DNA of 64,000 bases from Rossellomorea sp. AcN35-11 (lineage in GTDB: Bacteria > Bacillota > Bacilli > Bacillales > Bacillaceae_B), in contig CP128835.1 in NCBI GenBank assembly GCA_030388825.1, forward strand, positions 3,714,001 to 3,778,000, given 5' to 3'. The translations under genes were made by a program, and so were the position numbers. Positions 37,994 through 48,812 of this stretch are shown one piece after another. Below the pieces are notes generated by a model. That model searched no databases and was not told the DNA's origin. It saw only the letters and a list, made by a program, of their open reading frames with translations. How positions within the stretch are numbered: position 1 is the stretch's first letter; each line of letters opens with the position of its first letter.

Positions 37994-39274
37994 TTAGTTA
38001 GAGTGATTCGCTTCAATATTTTGTTGAATTTGCTTCACAGCTGCATCAAGAGCCGCTTTAGGTTCTTGCTTGCCTGTCACAACCGTTTGAAGTGAGTCAG
38101 CCATTGGTCCCCAAACCTCTCCCATTTCAGGGATGTTAGGCATTGGAACCGCATATTGAGATTGCTCGGCAACCGCTTTTGCACCAGGGTTATCAGCGAT
38201 CGCAGGATCGTCGATCAGACCTTGGTTGGTCGGTACTTCTTGTGTTTGTTCGAAGCGTAATTTCGCATACTCGTCTTGAGTGATGAACTCAACGAACTTT
38301 TGTGCCCACTCTTTATTTTCAGAGTAGCCGGATACGTGCCAACCTTTAACACCCATGAATGTCTTCATCGGCTCACCATTAGGAAGTTTAGGCATAGCCG
38401 CAATACCTAGATCGATTCCAGCATCTTTGTAGCCTTGGAATGACCATGGTCCGTTCATGACAGAAGCGACTTTCCCTTCATTGAATAAACCGTCCATTGC
38501 AGATCCACCGTTTTCACCAATGATACCTTTAGGGAATAAACCTTCTGAGTACCATTTTTGAATATAATTAGTACCTTCAACAGCACCTTCATTATTTAAA
38601 CCAAGATCCTTCGCATCTAACGCTCCGTCATTTTCAGCAAATACATATCCGCCGAATCCACCAATCGGTGCATGAGCGAAATAGAAGTTATCCCAAAGAG
38701 CCAGGAAACCGTAGTTTCCATCTTTCGTGAAATCTTTAGAGAAAGAGTACACTTCGTCCATTGTTTTCGGAGCTTCTTCCATTAACGCTTTGTTATAAAC
38801 GAATACTGGAGTTTCAGAAGACTTTGGAAGACCATAAAGTTTTCCATCATAGCTTTGTGCTGTCATGGAAGATTCAGTGAAACGTTCTTCAACGTCCCCT
38901 TCCACTTCTAAAGCAGCGATATGACCGGCAATAGCCAATTCACCGATTTGGTCATGTGGTAAAGTCAATACGTCGGGACCAGTTCCAGCAGGTCCGTCCA
39001 GTCGTAATTGTTCTCTCATTTTGGAAGCCATTTCTACTTCTTTTACTTCTACCTTGATGCCAGTTTCTTCTTCAAACTTCGCACCTACTTCATCTAGCCA
39101 TCCAGATTTCTTTTCATCTTCCCAGACAACCAGTTTTTCAGGTTTGTTTGCATCGTCAGCCTTTTTCTCTCCGCTGTCGTTGCTTCCTGATCCTTCCTCA
39201 CGGTTCGGACCACAAGCAGCCAACGCCCCTAATACAAGCATGATGACCATCAATAATGATAGCGCTTTCTTCAT
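37994..39274 (-). CDS. mdxE: MdxE, maltodextrin-binding lipoprotein
   Basis: 426-residue SBP_bac_1 family protein. The lipoprotein signal ends in LGALAAC, with the modified Cys at about residue 21, followed by an Asp/Ser-rich linker. The mature part resembles maltose/maltodextrin-binding proteins (WEDEKKSGWLDEVGAKFEEETGIKVEV, MNGPWSFQGYKDAGIDLGIAAMP). First gene of the operon, with its own promoter and a GGAGG ribosome binding site. Confidence 0.93.
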   Translation of the reverse strand: MKKALSLLMVIMLVLGALAACGPNREEGSGSNDSGEKKADDANKPEKLVVWEDEKKSGWLDEVGAKFEEETGIKVEVKEVEMASKMREQLRLDGPAGTGPDVLTLPHDQIGELAIAGHIAALEVEGDVEERFTESSMTAQSYDGKLYGLPKSSETPVFVYNKALMEEAPKTMDEVYSFSKDFTKDGNYGFLALWDNFYFAHAPIGGFGGYVFAENDGALDAKDLGLNNEGAVEGTNYIQKWYSEGLFPKGIIGENGGSAMDGLFNEGKVASVMNGPWSFQGYKDAGIDLGIAAMPKLPNGEPMKTFMGVKGWHVSGYSENKEWAQKFVEFITQDEYAKLRFEQTQEVPTNQGLIDDPAIADNPGAKAVAEQSQYAVPMPNIPEMGEVWGPMADSLQTVVTGKQEPKAALDAAVKQIQQNIEANHSN

Positions 39275-39327
39275 CTCGACCCCTCCTAAGTATGGTTAAA
39301 AGTATTAAATCAATCGCTCAGATTGAA

Positions 39328-39337
39328 CAAACGTTTG
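39328..39337. promoter_or_regulatory. LacI-family operator candidate, mdxE leader
   Basis: Perfect palindrome CAAACGTTTG in the mdxE leader, with flanks GAA and CAC. This is the core of MalR/CcpA-type operators. Confidence 0.6.
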
Positions 39338-39380
39338 CACAGACAGATTGATCATCCTAAAAGATATCGCTTACAACTCA

Positions 39381-39400
39381 TTGTGAAAACGATTGCACAA
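39381..39400. promoter_or_regulatory. cre/MdxR operator candidate over the mdxE start site
   Basis: A 20-bp imperfect palindrome, TTGTGAAAAC-GATTGCACAA. Its core TGAAAACGATTGCA differs from the cre consensus at one position. It covers the expected mdxE start, so a bound repressor would block initiation. Confidence 0.65.
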
Positions 39401-39410
39401 CCTACTTCTT

Positions 39411-39438
39411 ATTATACAAACTAAATCTACTTTGACAA
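39411..39438 (-). promoter_or_regulatory. mdxE promoter
   Basis: Minus strand: -35 TTGTCA (39433-39438), 16-nt spacer, -10 TATAAT (39411-39416). Confidence 0.7.
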
Positions 39439-39508
39439 TACTTTTTTGAAAATTTTTTACGTATATCTATTGAAAAAGAAAACGCTTCACTAGTTTATTC
39501 ACCTATTG

Positions 39509-39537
39509 TTGACAACACCCCACGTTTGGAATACTCT
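39509..39537 (+). promoter_or_regulatory. maltogenic amylase promoter
   Basis: TTGACA (39509-39514), 17-nt spacer, TACTCT (39532-39537). A GAAAACGCTTCAC element just upstream (about 39478-39490) resembles a degenerate cre site. Confidence 0.6.
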
Positions 39538-39556
39538 TTAGATGGAATGAAAATGA

Positions 39557-41330
<1,774 letters not shown>

Positions 41331-41351
41331 TAAGCTACCGAAGTGAAAAGC

Positions 41352-41385
41352 GGGACTATACCATGACGGGTAGTCCCCTTATCTA
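41352..41385 (+). terminator. terminator of the maltogenic amylase gene
   Basis: GGGACTA (41352-41358) pairs with TAGTCCC (41371-41377), followed by a modest T-rich stretch. Confidence 0.6.
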
Positions 41386-41444
41386 TTTTGCTTGCAAAGA
41401 ATGACCAGGTGTGCAGTTCCCTGGGAGGCTAAAGGAGAATAACT

Positions 41445-42800
41445 ATGAGTAAAACCCAAAAAAACATGACCCTATTTGCCTTGACTTGGCCTATTTTCAT
41501 TGAAATTTTTCTACATATGCTGATGGGAAATGCAGACACATTGATGCTGAGTCAATATTCTGACGATTCGGTTGCGGCTGTAGGGGTCTCCAACCAGATC
41601 CTATCCCTCATCATCGTCATGTTCGGATTCGTTGCCACAGGGACGGCTATTCTCGTTGCCCAGCATCTCGGTGCAAGGGAAAACGGATTAGCAGGGGAAG
41701 TTTCCATCGTCTCCATTGCCGTAAATTTAGTATTTGGGCTTTTCCTTAGTTTTGCCCTTGTATTCTTCAGTGAACCGATTCTCTTATCGATGGACCTTCC
41801 CCGCCCCCTTATGAATGAAGCTTCTTCCTATTTACATATAGTAGGAGGATTCGCTTTTATCCAGGCGCTGATCATGACTGCCGGCTCCATTATGAGGAGC
41901 TACGGATATACAAAAGACGCCATGTATATAACCATTGGAATGAATATCCTGAATGTGATCGGGAACTATTTATTCATCTTCGGTCCGTTTGGCGTTCCTG
42001 TACTGGGTGTCGAGGGGGTGGCGATTTCGACAATTGCTTCCAGGCTGATTGGATTCATCGTCAGTGTCATTGTGTTGACGAAACGAATACCCGACGCCCT
42101 GCCAATCAGAAGACTCTTTCGATTACCTGTTTCTCATGTGAAGAACTTACTTAGAATCGGTGTTCCTTCTGCAGGAGAGCATTTATCCTATAACGCTTCA
42201 CAGATGGTGATTACGTATTTTATCGCCAGCATCGGAACGAACGCATTGACCACTAAAGTGTATGCTCAAAATCTGATGATGTTTATCTTCTTATTCAGCG
42301 TAGCGATTAGTCAAGGAACCCAGATCATCATCGGTCATATGATCGGAGCCAAACAATTTGACAGTGCCTATGAACGTTGTTTAAAAAGTTTAAAAATTGC
42401 CATCTTCATTTCGCTTATAATGGCAGGTGTTTTCTCCATCGCGGCGGAGCCCCTGCTTCGCATCTTTACAAGCAACGAAGAAATCATATCCCTTGGTAAG
42501 ACATTGATTTACCTGACCATCATCCTCGAACCAGGCAGGAGTTTCAACCTGGTCGTCATTAACGCACTGAGAGCAACCGGAGACGTTCGCTTTCCAGTCT
42601 ATATGGGGATTCTATCCATGTGGGGAGTGAGCGTTACCCTCTCCTATGTACTCGGGATCTCCTTCGGTTTAGGTCTAGTCGGAATCTGGATTTCCTTCAT
42701 AGCGGATGAATGGCTTCGGGGCATCATCATGCTCAAGCGCTGGCGATCAAAAGCCTGGATCCACAAGCGATTCGTCCAAAATGAAAAAACCGCTCTTTAG
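41445..42800 (+). CDS. yisQ: MATE family efflux transporter (YisQ-like)
   Basis: 451 residues with about twelve hydrophobic segments in two related halves, typical of Na+/H+-coupled MATE drug exporters (TGTAILVAQHLGARE, later ISQGTQIIIGHMIGAK, the same conserved loop). Exports unknown, probably cationic compounds. In B. subtilis the MATE gene yisQ lies next to yisP; here glnK-amtB is between it and the crtM/yisP-like gene. Confidence 0.85.
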   Translation: MSKTQKNMTLFALTWPIFIEIFLHMLMGNADTLMLSQYSDDSVAAVGVSNQILSLIIVMFGFVATGTAILVAQHLGARENGLAGEVSIVSIAVNLVFGLFLSFALVFFSEPILLSMDLPRPLMNEASSYLHIVGGFAFIQALIMTAGSIMRSYGYTKDAMYITIGMNILNVIGNYLFIFGPFGVPVLGVEGVAISTIASRLIGFIVSVIVLTKRIPDALPIRRLFRLPVSHVKNLLRIGVPSAGEHLSYNASQMVITYFIASIGTNALTTKVYAQNLMMFIFLFSVAISQGTQIIIGHMIGAKQFDSAYERCLKSLKIAIFISLIMAGVFSIAAEPLLRIFTSNEEIISLGKTLIYLTIILEPGRSFNLVVINALRATGDVRFPVYMGILSMWGVSVTLSYVLGISFGLGLVGIWISFIADEWLRGIIMLKRWRSKAWIHKRFVQNEKTAL

Positions 42801-42845
42801 GGGACGAACCCCTTTGTCGTAAAAATGCCCAGTTCATTCTAAAAG

Positions 42846-42878
42846 AGTCAGCTCATCTATACGAGCTGACTTTTTTTT
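42846..42878 (+). terminator. terminator of the MATE gene
   Basis: AGTCAGCTC (42846-42854) pairs with GAGCTGACT (42863-42871), followed by T7. Confidence 0.88.
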
Positions 42879-42886
42879 ACTTAAAA

Positions 42887-42900
42887 TGAAAACACTTTCA
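42887..42900. promoter_or_regulatory. cre-like site upstream of glnK, distal
   Basis: TGAAAACACTTTCA matches the CcpA cre consensus except at the central CG, and is part of a longer ATGAAAACACTTTCAT palindrome. Confidence 0.45.
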
Positions 42901-42908
42901 TTTATTTA

Positions 42909-42925
42909 TGTTAAGTTTTTTTACA
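42909..42925. promoter_or_regulatory. TnrA box upstream of glnK-amtB
   Basis: TGTTA, seven bases, then TTACA: an exact match to the TnrA consensus TGTNA-N7-TNACA. TnrA activates ammonium uptake genes under nitrogen limitation, so the site fits its downstream genes. Confidence 0.85.
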
Positions 42926-42939
42926 TTAAAACGCTTTCA
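42926..42939. promoter_or_regulatory. cre-like site upstream of glnK, proximal
   Basis: TTAAAACGCTTTCA differs from the cre consensus at one position and directly abuts the TnrA box. Confidence 0.5.
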
Positions 42940-42953
42940 TTATAAATTAACAC

Positions 42954-42982
42954 TTGAACTTTTGTTATTTTCTGAATATGAT
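42954..42982 (+). promoter_or_regulatory. glnK-amtB promoter
   Basis: TTGAAC (42954-42959), 17-nt spacer, TATGAT (42977-42982). The TnrA box would be centred about 70 bp above this start, farther than usual. A TATAAA at 42941-42946 could be an alternative -10. Confidence 0.6.
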
Positions 42983-43062
42983 AAATAATATAACTTATTC
43001 ATGTCATAAAACCTAACATCTAAGAAGCAAAACGAATAAACCAAAACTAAAAGGAGGAAAGC

Positions 43063-43407
43063 ATGATGAAAAAGGTAGAAGCGATTATTCGGGCAGAAGC
43101 ATTTTTGTCATTACGAGAAGCATTAAGCCTTCGTGGATTCAGCGGACTGACCGTATCTGAAGCAGCAGGCTGTGGAAAACAAAAAGGAAAACAGGGAATC
43201 TTCAGGGGGAACAAATTCGAACTTCAATTAGTACCCCGCATCAAAGTGGAAATGATTGTCGACGATGCCCAGGTTGAGGATATCATCGACCTCATCGTGG
43301 AGCATTGCAGCACTGAAACTGTAGGAGACGGAAAGATCTTTATCTATCCTGTTGAAGAAGTTATTCGTATCCGGACCGGTGAACGGGGAAGAAAAGCAGT
43401 CTTATAG
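43063..43407 (+). CDS. glnK: GlnK (NrgB), PII nitrogen-signalling protein
   Basis: 114-residue PII protein; start ATGATG behind AAAAGGAGG. The T-loop reads GKQGIFRGNKFELQLVPRIKVE; where enterobacterial PII has the uridylylated Tyr51 there is Phe, in keeping with the unmodified PII of Bacillus. The C-terminal EEVIRIRTGERG forms the nucleotide-binding B/C loops. It binds ATP/ADP and 2-oxoglutarate, and regulates AmtB and TnrA. It precedes amtB; in B. subtilis the order is the reverse (nrgA-nrgB). Confidence 0.93.
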   Translation: MMKKVEAIIRAEAFLSLREALSLRGFSGLTVSEAAGCGKQKGKQGIFRGNKFELQLVPRIKVEMIVDDAQVEDIIDLIVEHCSTETVGDGKIFIYPVEEVIRIRTGERGRKAVL

Positions 43408-43468
43408 AATAACCTTTCTTTGTCTCTGTTCCTTAAGCCACGACCAAACCAATTTTGGAGGGATACCT

Positions 43469-44851
43469 TTGATTAAAAAAATTTCTGCTCTTTTACTTCT
43501 GTCAATGCTTGTGAGCACTACTACGTTAGCAGCGGCACCTAATGCCGAATCGGTTCAAGCATCCCTAGATTCCCTATGGGTCATGATCGCTGCTGTTCTT
43601 GTGTTTTTCATGCACGCTGGATTCGCAATGGTTGAAACTGGATTCACCCGAGCGAAGAACTCCCTGAATATTCTAATGAAAAACTTCTTAACCGTCGCCA
43701 TCGCATCAGTTCTCTATTTCATCATAGGATTTGGCTTTATGTTCGGTGGAACATCTGGTGGTTTGATTGGTGCCGACAGCTTTTTCCTATCAGGACGTGA
43801 AGACATTGGGTTCTTCCTATTCCAGGCCGTATTCGCCGCCACTTGCGCAACCATCATTTCAGGGGCCGTTGCCGAACGTATGAAACTGAAAAGCTATATC
43901 CTATTAACTGTCGCCATGACAGGAATCATTTATCCAATTGTTGGACATTGGGTATGGGGTGGCGGATGGCTATCAGAGCTAGGATTCGTTGACTTCGCCG
44001 GTTCTACTGTCGTCCATTTGACTGGTGCTGTCGGAGCATTCATCACAGTGCTCTTCCTTGGGGCACGCATCGGAAAATATAACAAAGGAAAAGTGAATGT
44101 CATTCCAGGTCATAATATACCAATTGGTGCACTTGGCGTTTTCATCCTCTGGTTCGGATGGTTTGGCTTTAACGGGGGGAGCAGTCTTGCGGCTGATCCA
44201 ACACTTGTTCCTCAAGTCATCACGACTACATTGTTCTCAGCTTCAGCTGCCATTCTCTCATCCGCATTCTACACATTAGTCAGATTTAAACGGATCGATC
44301 CTTCTCTTACTCTTAACGGTGCCCTTGGCGGACTTGTCGGAATCACTGCAGGCTGTGCCAATGTATCACTACTCGGGTCGCTCATTATCGGTCTTATTGC
44401 AGGAATCATCCTTGTCGAGGCCGTTACGTTCATCGATGCCAAGTTGAAAGTCGATGATCCTGTAGGTGCCATTGCGGTTCATGGGATCTGTGGAATATGG
44501 GGAACAGTCGCTGTAGGATTATTTGATGTTCAGAACGGTTTGCTATACGGCGGAGGTGCTTCATTAGTAGCTACTCAATCACTCGGAGTGTTAGCCGTCA
44601 TCGCCTGGACCTCCATAAGTGTCGGAGGCTTCCTTTACATCGTCACGAGAGTTTCAAGTATACGCGTTTCACGTGAAGAAGAGTTGTCAGGACTGGACTT
44701 TACAGAACACGGATCCAACGCCTACGAATTAAAGGATACGGTATTAGAATCAAACGTTTCTTCTGCTTCTCCATTCGGTTCTGATTTAGTGGAACGATTG
44801 AACTCGATCGGAAATGGAAATGAAACCATTAATCAGCGAAACACCATTTAA
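43469..44851 (+). CDS. amtB: AmtB (NrgA), ammonium transporter
   Basis: 460 residues from a TTG start well placed after TTGGAGGG; the open frame extends upstream but lacks a site. A signal-like N-terminus (ALLLLSMLVSTTTLAAA) is followed by eleven hydrophobic segments. The pore twin histidines lie in VHLTGAVGA and VHGICGIWG. The C-terminal tail contacts GlnK. It imports ammonium when nitrogen is scarce and is co-transcribed with glnK. Confidence 0.93.
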   Translation: MIKKISALLLLSMLVSTTTLAAAPNAESVQASLDSLWVMIAAVLVFFMHAGFAMVETGFTRAKNSLNILMKNFLTVAIASVLYFIIGFGFMFGGTSGGLIGADSFFLSGREDIGFFLFQAVFAATCATIISGAVAERMKLKSYILLTVAMTGIIYPIVGHWVWGGGWLSELGFVDFAGSTVVHLTGAVGAFITVLFLGARIGKYNKGKVNVIPGHNIPIGALGVFILWFGWFGFNGGSSLAADPTLVPQVITTTLFSASAAILSSAFYTLVRFKRIDPSLTLNGALGGLVGITAGCANVSLLGSLIIGLIAGIILVEAVTFIDAKLKVDDPVGAIAVHGICGIWGTVAVGLFDVQNGLLYGGGASLVATQSLGVLAVIAWTSISVGGFLYIVTRVSSIRVSREEELSGLDFTEHGSNAYELKDTVLESNVSSASPFGSDLVERLNSIGNGNETINQRNTI

Positions 44852-44857
44852 CGAAGG

Positions 44858-44887
44858 AAGAGGGCTGCTTTTATGCGGCTCTTTTTT
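44858..44887 (+). terminator. glnK-amtB terminator
   Basis: An 11-bp stem with G-U pairs, AAGAGGGCTGC (44858-44868) against GCGGCTCTTTT (44875-44885), ending in T6. Confidence 0.85.
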
Positions 44888-44915
44888 ATTTATACTTTGT
44901 TCTTAAACACAAACA

Positions 44916-44960
44916 TAAGCTCATATGGAAGACTCCTGACCAAGCTTCCATACGAGCTTA
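44916..44960 (-). terminator. carotenoid operon terminator
   Basis: TAAGCTCATATGGAAG (44916-44931) pairs with CTTCCATACGAGCTTA (44945-44960) with one mismatch, just past the crtM stop. The T-tract is interrupted. Confidence 0.7.
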
Positions 44961-44961
44961 T

Positions 44962-45798
44962 TTATGAGATGGACGATATGATTTTCTCTTTTGTATCTTT
45001 TGATACATAGTGCTTCTTGGAAAATACATTGTAGTGATTATTTCTTACTTCACCCAGTATTGCCCGGTATAATAAGGCAGCACCCTTTACAGGGGTCCTT
45101 GAATAAAGTGGGTAGAGGTTCATGGTACGGAAAGCTTTTTCATAGTAATCCTCAGCGAGGCTGGCCATCTCTTCCCATATGGACCGAAAGGCATCGTTGT
45201 TTCTATGTTCCATCAAGTCTGAAACCGTATATTCATATTTCACTAATAAATCCTGAGGAATATATAACCTCCCCCGTTCCAGATCCTCACCGATATCTCT
45301 TAAAATATTGGTTAGCTGCATAGCATAACCAAGACTGATCCCGTCTTCCCTCAGCTGATTTTCTTTCCCGGGAGCCAGTATAGGAAGGAGCATTAATCCT
45401 ACAGTGCTTGCTACGTGATAAGAATAATCAAGAACATCACTTATCTTGACGTATAGTCTTTCGCTAAGGTCCATCCTTTGTCCCTTGATCATATCCCGGA
45501 AGGCTTGAACGTCCATATTGAATCGTTTAAACACGTCATCCAGGGCTATCCACATCGGCTCGTTATGATTGTAATATCCGGATAAAAAAGATTCAAATTC
45601 TCTTTCAAATTGACGTAATTCCTCAAAAGGGCTTGTGCCCTCGTCAACGATATCATCTACTTGACGACAAAAAGCATAAACAGCCCATACGGCCTTCTTT
45701 TGCTCTTTCGGCAACAGAGAAAACGCTCTGTAAAATGTTTTGGAATGAAGTTTAATCGTATTTTCACAGTGATCGTATGCTTCCAAGATCTTGTTCAT
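44962..45798 (-). CDS. crtM: CrtM, dehydrosqualene synthase (YisP-locus homologue)
   Basis: 278 residues from MNKILEAYDHCENTIKLHSKTFYRAF; an ATG four codons earlier is also possible. Squalene/phytoene-synthase family. Both Asp-rich Mg-diphosphate motifs are intact: DDIVDEG in the first conserved block, and RDIGEDLERGRLYIP in the second. It should condense two farnesyl diphosphates to 4,4'-diapophytoene. The start overlaps the upstream desaturase by 35 bp. B. subtilis carries yisP, a family member without desaturase partners, at this same place beside asnO and yisN. Confidence 0.88.
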   Translation of the reverse strand: MNKILEAYDHCENTIKLHSKTFYRAFSLLPKEQKKAVWAVYAFCRQVDDIVDEGTSPFEELRQFEREFESFLSGYYNHNEPMWIALDDVFKRFNMDVQAFRDMIKGQRMDLSERLYVKISDVLDYSYHVASTVGLMLLPILAPGKENQLREDGISLGYAMQLTNILRDIGEDLERGRLYIPQDLLVKYEYTVSDLMEHRNNDAFRSIWEEMASLAEDYYEKAFRTMNLYPLYSRTPVKGAALLYRAILGEVRNNHYNVFSKKHYVSKDTKEKIISSIS

Positions 45799-47266
45799 GT
45801 AAGGACACATCCTTCCTTTCTGACTCGGTTTTATCATATGCTCTAAAGGCTTCAGCCACAAGCTTTGCACCTTGCATGACAATCGGCACTCCTCCACCAG
45901 GATGGATGGATGCCCCGACAGCAAATATGTTCTTCTCTGCAAACGGTTGTACCTGTGGTCTGAAGGGACCGGACTGCATTAGACTAGGAGCGATTCCGAA
46001 GCTCCCACCTGAATATAGCCCCTCTTGAAGTGCCTCTTCCGGCGATCTCACCTTCATCCACTCGATTCGCTTTCTCAACCGGTCAAATCCTCTTTCTTCC
46101 ATTGTATCTAATACGAGGTCAGAAAGAAATTCTGACGCTTCCTTCCAGTCCAATTCTTCTGAAACAGGGACCGGGATGAGTACGTATAAGACACTCTTGC
46201 CTTCAGGCGCAAGGGAAGAATCGACCTTAGATGGATTAAAAACATAAAATGAAGGTTCTTTAGGAATTCTTTTATTCTTGAAGATATCCTCCATATTCCT
46301 TGAGAAATTTTCGTTTAAATAAAATTGATGCATTTCCTTATCATCATATTTCCCATCAACCCCCATATAGATAAGCACACATCCAGATGAAGGCTTGTAG
46401 GATTTTGGGGCTTTCTTATTTACCAATGTGTGTGCTGTCGGGAAATCTGCATTGATGATGACAGAATCAATTTCTTCTCGGTGATCCCGAAGGACAATAT
46501 GAGTGGCTTTATCTTCTGCTGTCTCTATTCCAAAGACTGGAGAAGCTGTCTTGATCGTGACACCATACCGTTCACATGCTTCCAGCACATGATCCAGCAG
46601 GCTTGCATAGCCGCCTTTCATATAGTAGATGCCATGCTTATGCTCACTAAATGATACTAAACTATAGATGGCCGGCGTTGTATATGGATTGCCGCCGATA
46701 TATAGTGTTTGCAGGCCATAGGCCGTCTGGAGCTTTTCATGATGAAAATAATGCTTTAAATTCCCCATCACATTCCGGTAAGCCTTTAACTTAAACAATG
46801 AACCTATCGTTTGCCAATTAAGATAATCTCTCGTTTTCAGAAAAGTGGATTCAAGGAAACGAGGCTTCCCGATTCTGAATCGTTCATCCATATCGTCCAT
46901 AAATCGGAGAAATCCTTCTTCATCCCCGGGGAACTGATCCTTTATTTCTTTATATTGCTTTTGGATATCAGCATATTTCCTATACGTTTGACCATCCGCA
47001 AAATGAACATTGTACAGTGGATCACATCGAATAAATTCAATTTTATCTGTATCAATTCCCGCTTCCGAAAGAATGGATAGCAGCATATCAGGCAGGAGAA
47101 CAATGGTTGGGCCTTTATCAATTTTGTATTCACCTTCCTGAACAAAGGCAAGCCTGCCACCAATGGTCGACTCTTTTTCATAGACGGTGACGTCATGACC
47201 ATCCTTTGCCAACAACAATCCCGATATCAATCCACCTATCCCAGATCCAACTACAGCTGTTTTCAT
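45764..47266 (-). CDS. CrtN-type carotenoid desaturase/oxygenase, second of pair
   Basis: 500-residue CrtI/CrtN family flavoprotein. The N-terminal FAD motif is VVGSGIGGLISGLLLAKDGHDVTVYEK (residues 5-31). The C-terminal FAD-closing segment is FAVGASIHPGGGVPIVMQGAK. Its start overlaps the upstream gene stop by ATGA. One of the two paralogues is expected to be the diapophytoene desaturase CrtN and the other a CrtP/CrtNb-type oxidase or further desaturase; I cannot tell which from sequence alone. Confidence 0.82.
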   Translation of the reverse strand: MKTAVVGSGIGGLISGLLLAKDGHDVTVYEKESTIGGRLAFVQEGEYKIDKGPTIVLLPDMLLSILSEAGIDTDKIEFIRCDPLYNVHFADGQTYRKYADIQKQYKEIKDQFPGDEEGFLRFMDDMDERFRIGKPRFLESTFLKTRDYLNWQTIGSLFKLKAYRNVMGNLKHYFHHEKLQTAYGLQTLYIGGNPYTTPAIYSLVSFSEHKHGIYYMKGGYASLLDHVLEACERYGVTIKTASPVFGIETAEDKATHIVLRDHREEIDSVIINADFPTAHTLVNKKAPKSYKPSSGCVLIYMGVDGKYDDKEMHQFYLNENFSRNMEDIFKNKRIPKEPSFYVFNPSKVDSSLAPEGKSVLYVLIPVPVSEELDWKEASEFLSDLVLDTMEERGFDRLRKRIEWMKVRSPEEALQEGLYSGGSFGIAPSLMQSGPFRPQVQPFAEKNIFAVGASIHPGGGVPIVMQGAKLVAEAFRAYDKTESERKDVSLHEQDLGSIRSL

Positions 47267-48786
47267 AACGCTTCCTCCATCATTTGTTGTTTGGTAAGTG
47301 TGTAGGAAGGATCTTCATTCATCAGCATATTGGTGGTGATCCGAGCTGATTCTAATATTGTAGGCAATCCGCTTCCAGGATGAGTGCCCCCTCCGACCAA
47401 CCAGCAATTTTCCAGTTCTTCAAATCGATTATGGGGGCGTAGAGCCATCATCTGTGTTAATTGATGACCAAGATTGAAGGTTGCCCCTTCATAAATATTG
47501 AAGTCCACTTCCCAATGACGGGGTGAAATGATCTTTTCTACCTGAATATGATTGCGTATGTTTTCTATCCCTGCTTTCCTTTCTACCGCATCCAATACAA
47601 GATCTCTGAAGGTTTGTTCATTTTCAGTCCAATCGATCCCGCTTATATTGTTCGGTACGGGAGCGAGTATATACAAGGTAGAATGTCCCGGAGGTGCAAG
47701 TGTCGGATCTGTCACGGAAGCATTCTGAATATAAATGGAAGGGTCTTCAGGGAGGGTGTACGTCTCCGTAATTTCCTCAACGTTCCGCTTATAATCCTCT
47801 GCAAATACAATACTGTGATGGGGGAGGTCATACTGTTTATCAATACCCAGATAGATCATAAAGGTAGAACAGGAATAGTTTTTCTTTTTCAGTTTTTCTT
47901 TACTGTATTTCTTTAAGACTCCATCTTCCACCAGATTCGTCATGACGTGGGCAAAATCACCGTTGATGATGACTTCATCTGCGGCAATCTGTTCTCCGGC
48001 TTCTGTTATGATCCCTTTCACCACATTCCGGTCTTCAATCCATAAGTTCCTGACTCCTTGCCCGAGGTGGATTGAGCCTCCATGCTCTCTCACTACTTTC
48101 GCCATGGCACCGGATAATTGATTCACCCCTCCAATAGGATGGAAAATGCCATATTCATGTTCCATAAAGGACAGAATCGAAAAAGCACCAGGACACTCCC
48201 ACGGAGACATACCTAAATACTTTGATTGAAAAGTGAAGGCCAATCGCAGCTCATGATCTGAAAAATAGTCACTCAACACACTGTATAGAGATTTCCCCAG
48301 TGACAATTGTGGAAGAGCTCTCAAAACCTTCCAGCTGATATATTGATAATATCGATCCATAGGGCTCTGGAGAATCGGTTTTAAACGCTCCATTTTCTTG
48401 CGGGTATCATTCATGAACCGAGTGTATCCTTCTGCATTCCCTGGATAATAACGTTCGATCTCCTCGGACAATCTTTCTGGATCTTTGTACATTTGCACTC
48501 TCTTATCTTTAAAGATGAGTTCATACATCATGGAGAGTTCCTTTAAGTCCACATAGTCATGGAGATTCCTCCCCGATGCCTCAAATAATTCTTCAGCAAT
48601 CTCAGGCATACTCAGAAATGTCGGCCCAATATCGAACGTATAGCCCTCCAGCGTGATGGAGCCATTCCGACCGCCGACAAATGATTGCTTTTCATATACA
48701 TGTACGTCGTACCCTTTGGCGGCAAGAAGCATGGCTGCGGCCAAACCTCCGGGACCTGCGCCGATGACGATAATTTTTTTGGCCAT
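47263..48786 (-). CDS. CrtN-type carotenoid desaturase, first of pair
   Basis: 507 residues from MAKKIIVIGAGPGGLAAAMLL, ATG behind TTGGAGG. The Rossmann FAD motif GAGPGGLAAA (about residues 9-18) and the C-terminal VGGGTHPGSGLPTILESA are typical of CrtI/CrtN. First gene of the three-gene carotenoid operon, so probably the main 4,4'-diapophytoene desaturase. Membrane-associated and dependent on FAD. The final pigment cannot be predicted, as no glycosyl- or acyltransferase is in the window. Confidence 0.84.
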   Translation of the reverse strand: MAKKIIVIGAGPGGLAAAMLLAAKGYDVHVYEKQSFVGGRNGSITLEGYTFDIGPTFLSMPEIAEELFEASGRNLHDYVDLKELSMMYELIFKDKRVQMYKDPERLSEEIERYYPGNAEGYTRFMNDTRKKMERLKPILQSPMDRYYQYISWKVLRALPQLSLGKSLYSVLSDYFSDHELRLAFTFQSKYLGMSPWECPGAFSILSFMEHEYGIFHPIGGVNQLSGAMAKVVREHGGSIHLGQGVRNLWIEDRNVVKGIITEAGEQIAADEVIINGDFAHVMTNLVEDGVLKKYSKEKLKKKNYSCSTFMIYLGIDKQYDLPHHSIVFAEDYKRNVEEITETYTLPEDPSIYIQNASVTDPTLAPPGHSTLYILAPVPNNISGIDWTENEQTFRDLVLDAVERKAGIENIRNHIQVEKIISPRHWEVDFNIYEGATFNLGHQLTQMMALRPHNRFEELENCWLVGGGTHPGSGLPTILESARITTNMLMNEDPSYTLTKQQMMEEAL

Positions 48787-48812
48787 TGTGATTGCCTCCA
48801 ATGTTTTTATTT

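Noticed and set aside
43352-43468. AmtB start at the beginning of the open frame, overlapping glnK
   Set aside because: The TTG at 43469 has a well-spaced GGAGGG and gives a normal Amt N-terminus.
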